Of a stretch of DNA of 64,000 nucleotides, positions 46,052 to 54,287 are shown piece after piece (position 1 is the first letter of the stretch; the number at the start of each line of letters is the position of its first letter). The position numbers and the translations under genes are program-made. This DNA comes from Shinella fusca (GTDB lineage Bacteria > Pseudomonadota > Alphaproteobacteria > Rhizobiales > Rhizobiaceae), in contig NZ_JACHIK010000006.1 of assembly GCF_014203155.1 (NCBI RefSeq), forward strand, positions 124,001 to 188,000, in the 5' to 3' direction. Below the pieces are notes generated by a model. That model did not search any database, had not been told where the DNA came from, and saw nothing but the letters and a program-made list of their open reading frames with translations.

Positions 46052-46414
46052 ATGCAGCGGTTGATGATCGCCGACGGTTCCGATGTCGTCCGGAAGGTCG
46101 GCAAGCGTATTCTTTCCGGTTTCGATTTCCTCGTGCTCGAGGCGTCGAGTTCGCTCGAGGCGCTGGTGCGCTGCGAGGCGGAGCTGCCCAATATCCTCAT
46201 CGTCGATTCCACCATGGATGGCGCGCTCGAGCTGATCGGCAATGTGCGCAACCTGCCGCAGGGCAAGTCCGTGCGCATCTACTACTGCGTGGTCGAGGCG
46301 GACCTGAAGAAGATGATGATGGGCAAGCGCGCCGGGGCGGACGATTTCCTGCTCAAGCCCTTCGACCGCAAGATCCTCACCCAGGTCTTCGGCAACCTGT
46401 CGATCGCCGCCTGA
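46052..46414 (+). CDS. Degenerate single-domain response regulator
   Basis: The 120-residue protein is one CheY-like receiver. It keeps the phospho-acceptor Asp52 (ILIVDSTMDG) and Lys102 (FLLKPFD), but the acidic pair has become Asp8-Gly9 (MIADGSD) and the conserved Thr/Ser of the switch is a valine (YYCVVEA, about residue 80). It may bind partners without normal phosphotransfer, or accept phosphate weakly. It is 116 nt after chpT, in the same direction, and faces ctrA. It is not a typical CpdR by sequence. Confidence 0.85.
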   Translation: MQRLMIADGSDVVRKVGKRILSGFDFLVLEASSSLEALVRCEAELPNILIVDSTMDGALELIGNVRNLPQGKSVRIYYCVVEADLKKMMMGKRAGADDFLLKPFDRKILTQVFGNLSIAA

Positions 46415-46477
46415 GGCAGGACGAGACCGGCTCGCGCCGTACTCACTTGGGCGGGCAAAACCCGCGAATCCCTCTTT

Positions 46478-46553
46478 CGTCATGATCGGGCTTGACCCGA
46501 CCATCCATCGCCGTTGCGGAAAGTGGATCCTCGGGTCAAGCCCGAGGATGACG
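46478..46553. repeat. Dispersed palindrome pair, inverted copy
   Basis: CATGATCGGGCTTGACCCGACC (as 46483-46504) and GGATCCTCGGGTCAAGCCCGAGG (about 46526-46548) reproduce, in reverse order and orientation, the two palindromes of the array at 27871-28441, with a short unrelated spacer. It sits between the receiver gene and ctrA, 3' of both. Confidence 0.85.
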
Positions 46554-46600
46554 ACAGTGTGCGTGTGTGCGTGGGGGATGGCATGACGTTTAACCGCCCA

Positions 46601-46628
46601 AAAGAAAACCCGCCGGCAAGCGGCGGGT
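46601..46628 (-). terminator. Intrinsic terminator after ctrA
   Basis: ACCCGCCG (46608-46615) pairs with CGGCGGGT (46621-46628); on the minus strand the stem is followed by TTTTCTTT. Confidence 0.85.
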
Positions 46629-46653
46629 CGAGTTCTTGAGCGGGGCAGGGGGA

Positions 46654-47355
46654 TCAGGCGCTTTCGGCGTAGTCGCCGCCGTCGGGTTCGCGCAGCACGT
46701 AGCCGCGGCCCCAGACCGTCTCGATATAGTTCGCGCCGCCGGCGGCGTTGGCCAGCTTCTTGCGCAGCTTGCAGATGAAGACGTCGATGATCTTCAGTTC
46801 CGGCTCGTCCATGCCGCCGTAAAGGTGGTTCAGGAACATTTCCTTGGTGAGCGTCGTGCCCTTGCGCAGCGAGAGCAGCTCGAGCATCTGGTATTCCTTG
46901 CCCGTCAGGTGCACGCGCTGACCGCCGACTTCGACCGTCTTGGCGTCGAGGTTGACGATGAGCTCGCCCGTGGCGATGACCGACTGGGCATGGCCCTTGG
47001 AGCGGCGCACGATGGCGTGGATGCGGGCAACGAGCTCGTCCTTGTGGAAGGGCTTCGTCATGTAGTCGTCGGCGCCGAAGCCGAGGCCGCGCACTTTGTC
47101 CTCGATGCCGGCCATGCCGGAGAGGATCAGGATCGGCGTCTTGACCTTGGAAAGGCGCAGCGTGCGCAGGACTTCGTAACCCGACATGTCGGGCAGGTTG
47201 AGATCGAGCAGGATGATATCGTAATCATACAACTTGCCCAGATCGACACCTTCCTCGCCGAGGTCGGTGGTATATACATTGAAGCTTTCGGACTTCAGCA
47301 TCAATTCGATGCTCTGCGCCGTCGCGCTGTCGTCCTCAATGAGTAGAACCCGCAT
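46654..47355 (-). CDS. ctrA: Cell-cycle master response regulator CtrA
   Basis: The 233-residue protein is an OmpR-type regulator with receiver ([20 protein letters not shown]; phospho-acceptor Asp51 in [12 protein letters not shown]; Lys in [13 protein letters not shown]) and a winged-helix DNA-binding domain ([44 protein letters not shown]). The sequence is that of CtrA. It controls cell division, motility and envelope genes through TTAA-N7-TTAA sites. The C-terminus ends in Glu-Ser-Ala rather than the Ala-Ala of Caulobacter CtrA, which matters for ClpXP recognition. The upstream region has five GAnTC methylation sites. Confidence 0.97.
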   Translation of the reverse strand: MRVLLIEDDSATAQSIELMLKSESFNVYTTDLGEEGVDLGKLYDYDIILLDLNLPDMSGYEVLRTLRLSKVKTPILILSGMAGIEDKVRGLGFGADDYMTKPFHKDELVARIHAIVRRSKGHAQSVIATGELIVNLDAKTVEVGGQRVHLTGKEYQMLELLSLRKGTTLTKEMFLNHLYGGMDEPELKIIDVFICKLRKKLANAAGGANYIETVWGRGYVLREPDGGDYAESA

Positions 47356-47836
47356 ATCTGTCCCCTTTTCCGCCGCTCAAGGTACCTGGCCCCCTACGCG
47401 ATACGGATCCAGTCGTTGCCTGATTTGGAGGCTGCCACGAAATGGTTAACAAATCCTGATTCACTTTGGCAAGGTGTATCGATCTGTTAATTATTGTAGG
47501 CAGACTCCTGATTTCATACATGAATCGGAAATGTGTCTCTTAATCTTTCACATTAAGGAGCACGGCTAACCGACTCTTTCGACTCATCAATGCAGCCACC
47601 CTGTTTTTTGTGAACTGCATTTACCGAGCCTTAAATCATCCTCCCTATGATTAACGATGCCCGTAAACGAAAGGTTACCAGCGGTAGGATTTCATTAATC
47701 TCGCTGAATTTTTTTGAAAGATCCGGCCGTGTTTGCCGGATTGCGGGCGGAAATGCCGGCTTGCGGCGTGCGGTGGATGCCGCGCACGCAGGCTGATTTG
47801 AATGCCGGGGTCTCGCTATCCACGGGAGTATTGCGT
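47356..47836. promoter_or_regulatory. ctrA control region with five GAnTC sites
   Basis: This 481-nt A+T-rich gap separates divergent ctrA and the FliJ-like gene. GAnTC occurs at 47458, 47503, 47522, 47572 and 47581, five times within 128 nt, the CcrM methylation sequence. A perfect inverted repeat CTTAAT-N7-ATTAAG lies at 47539-47557. Several TTAA half-sites occur (47446, 47487, 47631, 47652), but none forms an exact TTAA-N7-TTAA. Methylation-dependent ctrA promoters are known in Caulobacter and inferred in rhizobia. Confidence 0.7.
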
Positions 47837-48187
47837 ATGAAGTCGCGTGAGAGCCTAGTTCGCCTGAAGGAATTTCAGGTGAAAGACAAGAGACGGCAAC
47901 TGGCCCAGCTCCAGCTTATGATGTCCGAATTCGAACGGATGTCGAAGGAGCTGGAAAGCCAGATCGCCATCGAGGAAAAGAAGTCGGGGATCACCGATCC
48001 CAACCACTTCGCCTATCCGACCTTTGCCAAGGCGGCGCGCCAGCGCTCCGACAATCTCCAGGTCTCGATCCGGGAGCTGAAGGTGCAGCAGGATGCGGCG
48101 GAACTGGCGCTGGAAGAGGCGGAGGCGGAATTCGCCAAGGCTTCGGCGCTGGAAGAGCGCGACAACGCGGTGCGCATGCGCGCCTGA
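47837..48187 (+). CDS. fliJ: FliJ-like coiled-coil protein
   Basis: The 116-residue protein is almost entirely a charged coiled coil (MKSRESLVRLKEFQVKDKRR then QLAQLQLMMSEFERMSKELE), with the N-terminal basic helix typical of FliJ, the flagellar type III export chaperone-like stalk that contacts FliI and FlhA. Start ATG 47837 follows GGGAG by 8 nt. No other flagellar gene lies nearby; FliJ-like genes next to ctrA are known in rhizobia. Low-complexity coiled coils make the name less certain than the fold. Confidence 0.72.
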   Translation: MKSRESLVRLKEFQVKDKRRQLAQLQLMMSEFERMSKELESQIAIEEKKSGITDPNHFAYPTFAKAARQRSDNLQVSIRELKVQQDAAELALEEAEAEFAKASALEERDNAVRMRA

Positions 48188-48265
48188 CCCGACAAAGGTT
48201 CTGGAGGACCCTCGCGAGCGGCCGGAAGACCGCTCACGAGGGCTCTTCGCGTTTGTCGCGGCCTC

Positions 48266-48547
48266 TTAAAGATTGACGACGTCCTGCCAGTCCTTGTGGC
48301 GCATGGCCTGCGCGCGGAAGAAGGGGCAGAGCGGCATGATCTTCCAGCCGCCCTTGCGCGCCTCGTCCACCGCGTGGGCGGCGAGCGCCTGGCCGACGCC
48401 CTTGCCGCGCAGCGCATCCGGCACGCCGGTATGGTCGACGATGATCAGGTGAGGGGAGGAGCGGGAATAGGTCAGTTCCGCCTCGTGCCCTTCGATGACG
48501 GTGAAGTAGCGCCCCTTGGCGCCGTTTTCCTCATGCCGGATGTCCAT
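48266..48547 (-). CDS. YjdJ-type GNAT N-acetyltransferase
   Basis: The 93-residue protein is a compact acetyltransferase: GRYFTVIEGHEAELTYSRSS, LIIVDHTGVPDALRGKGVGQ (acetyl-CoA pyrophosphate loop RGKGVGQALAAHAV) and PLCPFFRAQAMRHKDWQDVV. The short length and C-terminal CPF motif fit the YjdJ/GCN5-like small GNAT group; acceptor substrate unknown. ATG at 48545-48547 has GAGGAGC upstream; longer open frames start earlier but are not conserved. Confidence 0.88.
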   Translation of the reverse strand: MDIRHEENGAKGRYFTVIEGHEAELTYSRSSPHLIIVDHTGVPDALRGKGVGQALAAHAVDEARKGGWKIMPLCPFFRAQAMRHKDWQDVVNL

Positions 48548-48709
48548 GCGATGCTCCTCGCTTCGTTGCGTCGGAGCCATCCTTTCCCCTCGCGGCCGAT
48601 CCCGCAAGCCGCAGGGCGGTGAACGCTGTGTTCCCGCCGGACACTGTCCCAAATACAACTGCGGCCGCGCAAGGCGCGGCCGCAGGGTCTTGAACGAAAC
48701 GGAAAAAGC

Positions 48710-48985
48710 CTAGTGGCGGTACTGCTGGATGCGCGTGGTGCGCAGGCCGGCAAGGCCGTGGTCATTGATGGAGGACTGCCAGGACAGGAATTCTTCGACC
48801 GTCAGCGTATAACGCTCGCAGGCTTCCTCGAGGCTGAGAAGCCCGCCACGCACGGCAGCGACGACTTCGGCCTTCCGGCGAATCACCCAGCGCCGCGTGT
48901 TGGCCGGCGGCAGATCGGCGATCGTCAGGGGGCTGCCATCGGGGCCGATGACGTATTTAACGCGGGGTCGTATCAGATCGGTCAT
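48710..48985 (-). CDS. sciP: SciP, CtrA inhibitory protein (DUF1153)
   Basis: The 91-residue protein has the DUF1153/SciP sequence: VKYVIGPDGSPLTIADLPPA, NTRRWVIRRKAEVVAAVRGG and LLSLEEACERYTLTVEEFLSW, a small helix-turn-helix fold. In Caulobacter SciP binds CtrA at its promoters and blocks RNA polymerase recruitment, and is itself induced by CtrA. Two CtrA-like sites lie just upstream. Start ATG 48983-48985. Confidence 0.93.
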   Translation of the reverse strand: MTDLIRPRVKYVIGPDGSPLTIADLPPANTRRWVIRRKAEVVAAVRGGLLSLEEACERYTLTVEEFLSWQSSINDHGLAGLRTTRIQQYRH

Positions 48986-49510
48986 TGGACTCTCTACATA
49001 AACTCAAGACCATATGAGCGGACTGTAGCCCGCCACATTTAAGATTTGCCTAAGCGCACGCTAACAATTTTCTAATCTTTTGAGCGGCTTCGCCTGTACT
49101 GTCGCAGGGCGCAAGCCCCTGCTTTCCGTTACGTAGGGCTGTTTGCGGCTACCGCCCGAACGCAGGACAGGCCTGCAAATATTTCATTTCCATTTTATTC
49201 AAATACTGCTAATACGCGCCAAAATTTGGAGGCGGCATCGGGTCGATGCTACCGGAAACCTCCAGGAAGCATCCACATGAAGACTAGGGCGCCGCGCGCG
49301 AAGACGTGCGAGGAGCGCCGTAGCATTGGGAATTTGCCGGGCCGCAATCCACGCGATCGAGGCCGGCGGAGCGCCGCAAGCCGTTTGCCTTCGGGATACG
49401 GCTCTCGCGGCGTTTCCGACATCACCCGTGGGACGGGTGCTCCCAAGAAATTTCCGGACCGAGAATGCACACGAGCCCGGCGTTCGCGCCCGGCTGCTGG
49501 AAAACGGAAA
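48986..49510. promoter_or_regulatory. sciP/LuxR intergenic region with CtrA-like sites
   Basis: This 525-nt gap contains TTAA-N7-CTAA (49039-49053, 7 of 8 to the CtrA consensus) and CTAA-N7-CTAA (49061-49075, 6 of 8). Both lie 54-90 nt upstream of sciP. The rest (49090-49510) is a long leader to the LuxR gene; an open frame through it continues into that gene, but its composition looks non-coding and no conserved domain is visible. Confidence 0.5.
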
Positions 49511-50260
49511 ATGAGAGATCCAGACAACATGCTCCTGCAGCAGGGTTGGTCGCCGGAAATCCTGTCCTCGGCCAATCTCGAAACCGTGCAGACCGAATAC
49601 GAGGTGCTGCACCTCATGCGCCAGTGCGCCAACCATTTCCGCTTCAGCCATTTCCTGGTGGCGCGCTATCCGGCGAACGAGCAGCAGCGGTTCGCCGAGC
49701 GCCTGATGGTCAGCAACTGGCCGGCCGAGCTGGTGCGCAAATACGACGCGATGAACCTCTTCCACATCAGCCGGCTGGCGGTGGAGACCGGCATGACCAA
49801 GCTGCCGGTGCAGGGCGACAGCGCGCTCTTTTCGCCCGCCGACTGGGAAAGCGGCCAGTCGGGCGAGGCGATCGCGCTTGCCGAGATGCACGGGCTTGCC
49901 GCCTCCACGGCCTTCCTCCTGCACTCCACCACCTCCGATCCCTATCTCATGGTGTTTTCCGGCAAGCGCCTGCCGCTCGCCCGCCCGGAGCTGACGGAGC
50001 TCCATTTCTCCGCGCTCCAGCTTTTCGAATGTCTCGAAAAGACCTTCGCCGCGGCGACGGCGAGCCGGGAAAAGCTCTCCACCCGCGAGGTCGAATGCCT
50101 GCGCTGGGCGGCGGCCGGCAAGAGCAGCGACGAGATCGCAATCATCCTCGGCATCTCGGTCTATACGGTGAGCAGCTACTTCAAGAGCGCCACGCGCAAG
50201 CTGCAGGCCGTCAACCGCATGCAGGCGATCGCCGTCGCGCTGCGCCTCCGGCTCATCTGA
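49511..50260 (+). CDS. LuxR-family regulator with autoinducer-binding-like domain
   Basis: The 249-residue protein has an N-terminal autoinducer-binding-like domain (about 25-165: [42 protein letters not shown]) and a C-terminal GerE helix-turn-helix ([40 protein letters not shown]). No luxI-type synthase is present, so it is a LuxR solo. Start ATG 49511 fits the domain; the open frame extends 285 nt further upstream. Ligand and targets unknown; the neighbourhood with sciP and ctrA suggests a link to motility or cell-cycle control. Confidence 0.85.
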   Translation: MRDPDNMLLQQGWSPEILSSANLETVQTEYEVLHLMRQCANHFRFSHFLVARYPANEQQRFAERLMVSNWPAELVRKYDAMNLFHISRLAVETGMTKLPVQGDSALFSPADWESGQSGEAIALAEMHGLAASTAFLLHSTTSDPYLMVFSGKRLPLARPELTELHFSALQLFECLEKTFAAATASREKLSTREVECLRWAAAGKSSDEIAIILGISVYTVSSYFKSATRKLQAVNRMQAIAVALRLRLI

Positions 50261-50441
50261 GGGTCCGGAGCGCCGCGCCTGCGGGCGCCCGGCTTCTCTT
50301 GCTCTCGGGGCGGCAAGTTTCTATATGTCGCCCCGAAGGCGCTCCACAGGCAACGGGGCGCCGCAACGGCCGGTTTCGGCCCCAATTGACAGGTGCCTGC
50401 ACTCCAGCCCTGCGGCGAGGCGGCACCGGAACGGACCTCGC

Positions 50442-51638
50442 GTGAACAGTCTCGATTTCGATCGCAAGCCGGAAGATACGCGCGTCGTCGTCGCCATGTC
50501 GGGCGGCGTCGACAGCTCCGTCGTGGCCGGCATTCTCAAACGCGAAGGCTACGACGTTCTCGGCATCACCCTGCAGCTCTACGACCACGGCGCGGCCGTG
50601 CACCGCGCCGGCTCGTGCTGCGCGGGCCAGGACATCGACGATGCGCGCCGCGTCTGCGAGACGCTCGGCATCCCGCACTACGTGCTCGACTACGAGAAGC
50701 GCTTCCGCGAGACGGTGATCAATCCCTTCGCCGAGAGCTATGTCGCGGGCGAGACGCCGATCCCCTGCGTTGCCTGCAACCAGACCGTCAAGTTCGCCGA
50801 TCTCCTCGCGACCGCCAAGGATCTCGGCGCCGATGCGCTGGCGACGGGCCATTACATCCGCTCGCGCCCGAACCCGGTGCCGGGCGCGCCGCATCGCCGC
50901 GCGCTCTACCGGCCGGTCGATGCCGAGCGCGACCAGAGCTATTTCCTCTTCGCCACCACGCAGGAGCAGATCGATTACCTGCGCTTTCCGCTCGGCCATC
51001 TCTCCAAGGCCGAGACCCGGGCGCTTGCCGAGGAGATGGGCCTCGTCGTCGCCAGGAAGGCGGACAGCCAGGACATCTGCTTCGTGCCGCAGGGCAAGTA
51101 TTCCGACATCGTCAACAAGCTGAAGCCGAATGCGGCGCTGGCGGGCGAGATCGTCCATATCGACGGGCGCGTACTCGGCCGCCACGAGGGCATCCTGCAC
51201 TATACGATCGGCCAGCGCCGCGGCATCGGCATCGCGACGGGCGAGCCGCTCTATGTCGTCTATCTCGATGCCCGCTCGCGCCGCGTCATCGTCGGCCCCA
51301 GGCAAGCGCTGGAAACGCGCCGGCTCTACCTGCGCGACATCAACTGGCTCGGCGACGGCGAGCTTGCGGCGGTCGCCGCCGGCGGCTTCGATTGCTTCGC
51401 GAAGGTCCGCTCCACCCGCCCGCCGCGCCCGGCGCGCCTTGCTGCCAGCGAGGGCGGCATCTACGTGGAGCTTGCCGAGGGCGAGCCCGGCGTCGCCCCC
51501 GGCCAGGCCTGCGCCCTCTATTCCGGAGAAGGCGAGGACGCGCGCATCTACGGCGGCGGCTTCATCCTGCGCTCCGAGCGCGAGGCCGAGGCCGAGGACG
51601 CGCTGAAGCGCATCCTTTCCACCCCCGCGGCGGCCTGA
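50442..51638 (+). CDS. mnmA: tRNA-specific 2-thiouridylase MnmA
   Basis: The 398-residue protein has the PP-loop [19 protein letters not shown] (near residue 16), the catalytic cysteines in [16 protein letters not shown] and in [13 protein letters not shown], and the C-terminal beta-barrel (GLVVARK to [13 protein letters not shown]). It thiolates U34 of tRNA for Glu, Gln and Lys. Start GTG 50442 (MNSLDF) is preferred over earlier open codons. It lies upstream of tRNA-Met and might share no regulation with it. Confidence 0.95.
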   Translation: MNSLDFDRKPEDTRVVVAMSGGVDSSVVAGILKREGYDVLGITLQLYDHGAAVHRAGSCCAGQDIDDARRVCETLGIPHYVLDYEKRFRETVINPFAESYVAGETPIPCVACNQTVKFADLLATAKDLGADALATGHYIRSRPNPVPGAPHRRALYRPVDAERDQSYFLFATTQEQIDYLRFPLGHLSKAETRALAEEMGLVVARKADSQDICFVPQGKYSDIVNKLKPNAALAGEIVHIDGRVLGRHEGILHYTIGQRRGIGIATGEPLYVVYLDARSRRVIVGPRQALETRRLYLRDINWLGDGELAAVAAGGFDCFAKVRSTRPPRPARLAASEGGIYVELAEGEPGVAPGQACALYSGEGEDARIYGGGFILRSEREAEAEDALKRILSTPAAA

Positions 51639-51773
51639 GGCGCCCCGCCCGGCAAGGCCTTTGCGGACAAGGCGATTTTTCCTGCGAACGTCGCTTGACA
51701 CCCGCGGGAACAGCACCTTATAAGCCGCGCACCGGACGGAAACGGGTGATCGTTCTCGATCGTCCCTTCGGGC

Positions 51774-51850
51774 GGCGGAGTAGCTCAGTAGGTTAGAGCA
51801 GAGGAATCATAATCCTTGTGTCGGGGGTTCGAATCCCTCCTCCGCTACCA
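51774..51850 (+). tRNA. tRNA-Met (CAU), elongator type
   Basis: The 77-nt gene folds as a full cloverleaf: acceptor GGCGGAG pairs with CTCCGCT, D-arm AGCTCAGTAGGTTAGAGCA, anticodon loop ATCATAA carrying CAT, T-arm GGGGGTTCGAATCCCTC, and an encoded CCA end. The CAU anticodon is shared by elongator Met, initiator Met and lysidine-modified Ile; the A-box and lack of an initiator C1-A72 mismatch point to elongator Met. Lower-confidence alternative is tRNA-Ile2. Confidence 0.92.
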
Positions 51851-52209
51851 CCGCTCCACACACCATTCATGTGGAGCGACGAAGACGGTCTCCCGCTACC
51901 ATTAGACCCCCCATAAAATCCGGGTGGGGGGATTGACCAGATCGGACCTCCGCTACCAGCCGGCCTTCCCGATAGGAAGTTGCTGGCAGGGCATTGTGGC
52001 AAGCGCCAGCCATAGAACGCGCTTATTCTTTCCCAATTTCATAGCGAAAACGTGCCCGGATGGTTCGATGCCGGTGTCACGTTCGTGCAGCCGTTGACTG
52101 CAATTATTTTGCGCTGTCGGCGCATTTAATTCCGTTTGCGTTCCATTCATGAGGTGCACACACTTCTTTCGGTCTGCCGGCCCGGGCGGCGGCGGCGGGG
52201 AGAAACGTG
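51851..52209. repeat. Partial tRNA-Met 3'-end copies and hairpin in the tRNA-ctaD gap
   Basis: The tRNA 3' end CCTCCGCTACCA (51839-51850) recurs exactly at 51947-51958, and a 9-nt version CCGCTACCA occurs at 51893-51901. An 8-bp perfect hairpin GCTCCACA/TGTGGAGC lies at 51853-51877. The remainder of this 359-nt gap shows no gene. The duplicated ends look like relics of site-specific integration or of a duplicated tRNA. Confidence 0.6.
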
Positions 52210-53805
52210 ATGTCACATACAAGCGAAGCTACAACGCATCCGCGGCCGGGGTTTGCCGGCCGATGGCTGTTTTCCACCAATCACAAGGACATCGGCACGC
52301 TCTATCTGCTGCTCTCCATGCTGTCGGGCATTCTCGGCACCGGCCTTTCCGTCGCGCTGCGCATGGAACTGCAGGAGCCTGGCATGCAGATATTCTCCGA
52401 TCCGGGCGTCTTCAACGTCGTCGTCAGCGCGCACGGGCTTGTGATGATCTTCTTCGTCATCATGCCGGCGCTGATCGGCGGCTTCGGCAACTGGTTCATC
52501 CCGATCATGATCGGCGCGCCGGACATGGCCTTCCCGCGCATGAACAACGTCTCGTTCTGGCTGCTGGTCGCCTCGCTCGTCCTGTTCATCCTGTCGATGT
52601 TCGTGCCGGGCGCCATCGGCGTGAACGGCCATGGCGGCGGCTGGACGCTCTATCCGCCCTATTCGAGCGGCGGGCAGCCGGGACCGGCGGTCGACCTCGT
52701 CATCCTGTCCATCCACCTTTCCGGCGCCTCGTCGATCCTCGGTGCGATCAACTTCATCACGACGATCCTCAACATGCGCGCGCCGGGCATGACGCTGCAC
52801 AAGATGCCGCTCTTCGCCTGGGCGATGCTCGTCACCGCCTTCATGCTGCTCTTCTCGCTGCCGGTGCTGGCGGGCGCCGTCACCATGCTCCTCACCGACC
52901 GCAACTTCGGCACCACCTTCTTCGCGCCGGAAGGCGGCGGCGACCCGATCCTCTACCAGCATCTCTTCTGGTTCTTCGGCCACCCGGAAGTCTACATCAT
53001 GATCCTGCCGGCCTTCGGCATCGTCAGCCATGTGATCTCGACCTTCTCGCGCAAACCGATCTTCGGCTATCTCGGCATGGCCTATGCCATGGTGGCGATC
53101 AGCGTCATCGGCTTTGTCGTGTGGGCGCACCACATGTTCACGGTCGGGCTGTCGCTGGATTCGCAGCGCTATTTCGCCTTTGCCTCCATGGTCATCGCCG
53201 TGCCGACGGGCATCAAGGTCTTCTCCTGGCTTGCCACGATGTGGGGCGGGTCGATCCGTTTCGCGACGCCGATGCTGTGGGCGACCGGCTTCGTGCTGCT
53301 CTTCACCATCGGCGGCGTCACCGGCGTGGTGCTCGCCAATCCGGGCCTCGACCGCGAACTGCACGATACCTACTACGTGATCGCGCATTTCCACTATGTC
53401 CTGTCGCTCGGCGCCGCCTTCGCCATCTTCGCGGCCTGGTACTACTGGTTCCCCAAGATGAGCGGCTACTTGATGAGCGAGACGCTCGGCAAGGTGCATT
53501 TCTGGCTGACCTTCATCGGCGTCAACCTCGTCTTCTTCCCGCAGCATTTCCTTGGGCTTGCCGGCATGCCGCGCCGCTATGCGGACTATCCGGACGCCTT
53601 CGCCGGGTGGAACTTCGTCTCCTCGACGGGCTCCTACATCTCCGCCGCCGGCCTTCTCGTCTTCTTCGTCGCCGTCGCGGAAGCCTTTGCGCGGAAGCGC
53701 GTGGCCGGCGACAATCCCTGGGGGGACGGGGCCACCACGCTCGAATGGTCGCTCTCCTCCCCGCCGCCCTTCCACCAGTTCACGTCGCTGCCGCTGATCA
53801 AGTAG
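52210..53805 (+). CDS. ctaD: Cytochrome c oxidase subunit I, unlinked
   Basis: The 531-residue protein has about 12 transmembrane helices with the haem-copper signatures: [33 protein letters not shown] (D-channel aspartate), [17 protein letters not shown] (cross-linked Tyr and Glu), VWAHHMFT and [15 protein letters not shown] (K-channel lysine), and [10 protein letters not shown]. It is a proton-pumping A-type terminal oxidase subunit. It is unusual that no subunit II, III or assembly gene is adjacent. ATG 52210 or GTG 52207 may serve as start. Likely a second, orphan copy. Confidence 0.92.
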   Translation: MSHTSEATTHPRPGFAGRWLFSTNHKDIGTLYLLLSMLSGILGTGLSVALRMELQEPGMQIFSDPGVFNVVVSAHGLVMIFFVIMPALIGGFGNWFIPIMIGAPDMAFPRMNNVSFWLLVASLVLFILSMFVPGAIGVNGHGGGWTLYPPYSSGGQPGPAVDLVILSIHLSGASSILGAINFITTILNMRAPGMTLHKMPLFAWAMLVTAFMLLFSLPVLAGAVTMLLTDRNFGTTFFAPEGGGDPILYQHLFWFFGHPEVYIMILPAFGIVSHVISTFSRKPIFGYLGMAYAMVAISVIGFVVWAHHMFTVGLSLDSQRYFAFASMVIAVPTGIKVFSWLATMWGGSIRFATPMLWATGFVLLFTIGGVTGVVLANPGLDRELHDTYYVIAHFHYVLSLGAAFAIFAAWYYWFPKMSGYLMSETLGKVHFWLTFIGVNLVFFPQHFLGLAGMPRRYADYPDAFAGWNFVSSTGSYISAAGLLVFFVAVAEAFARKRVAGDNPWGDGATTLEWSLSSPPPFHQFTSLPLIK

Positions 53806-53899
53806 GGGCGGCGGCGCCCCGCGCCGTCTCTTCTCTTTGCGCACGGACAAACGGGCATCCGCAATCTGTTCGCAACCGCCCCGGGGAGATTGACGCGCC

Positions 53900-54110
53900 C
53901 GGTGCCCGTGACTAGGGTCCGCGCTGGAAACGGCTCCGCCCGAAAGGCGGATTAAAAGGGAACACGGTAAGGCCGATGGACGGCCGAAGCCGGGACTGCC
54001 CCCGCAACTGTGACCGTCGAGTCTTCTTCCATTTGCCACTGGCCGCATTCGGCGGCCGGGAAGGCGGAGGAAAGACGTAGAAACGGAAGTCAGGAGACCT
54101 GCCGCTCCAG
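53900..54110 (+). ncRNA. Cobalamin (B12) riboswitch
   Basis: The leader contains the invariant B12 box GCCGGGACTGCCCCCGCAAC (53989-54008 plus TGT), AAAGGGAACACGGTAA earlier, and the terminal GTCAGGAGACCTGCCG. These features define the cobalamin riboswitch and read in the direction of btuB. The expression platform should lie in the 180 nt before the btuB start. High adenosyl- or methylcobalamin would repress the downstream uptake operon. Confidence 0.95.
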
Positions 54111-54287
54111 TCACCCATGCCCGGTACGAGGGGTGCCGAGGCGCGGACGTCCGTAGCGGTGACACATTGTGTTGCCGTGTGCCGGGCGGACCGGGGTGGA
54201 CCTTCTTTCGCTCCCAGTTCCAAGCCGGATCGCGGTTCGTAGCGAACCAGGGCGCCCACGCGCCCGCACTTGCCTTGGGGGCAGATT

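Noticed and set aside
46052-46414. Calling the small receiver CpdR
   Set aside because: CpdR has intact acidic pocket and Thr residues and a different sequence; this receiver lacks them, so only a generic degenerate receiver is supported.
47446-47700. Exact CtrA autoregulatory boxes in the ctrA upstream region
   Set aside because: Several TTAA half-sites occur but none has a second TTAA at 7-nt spacing.
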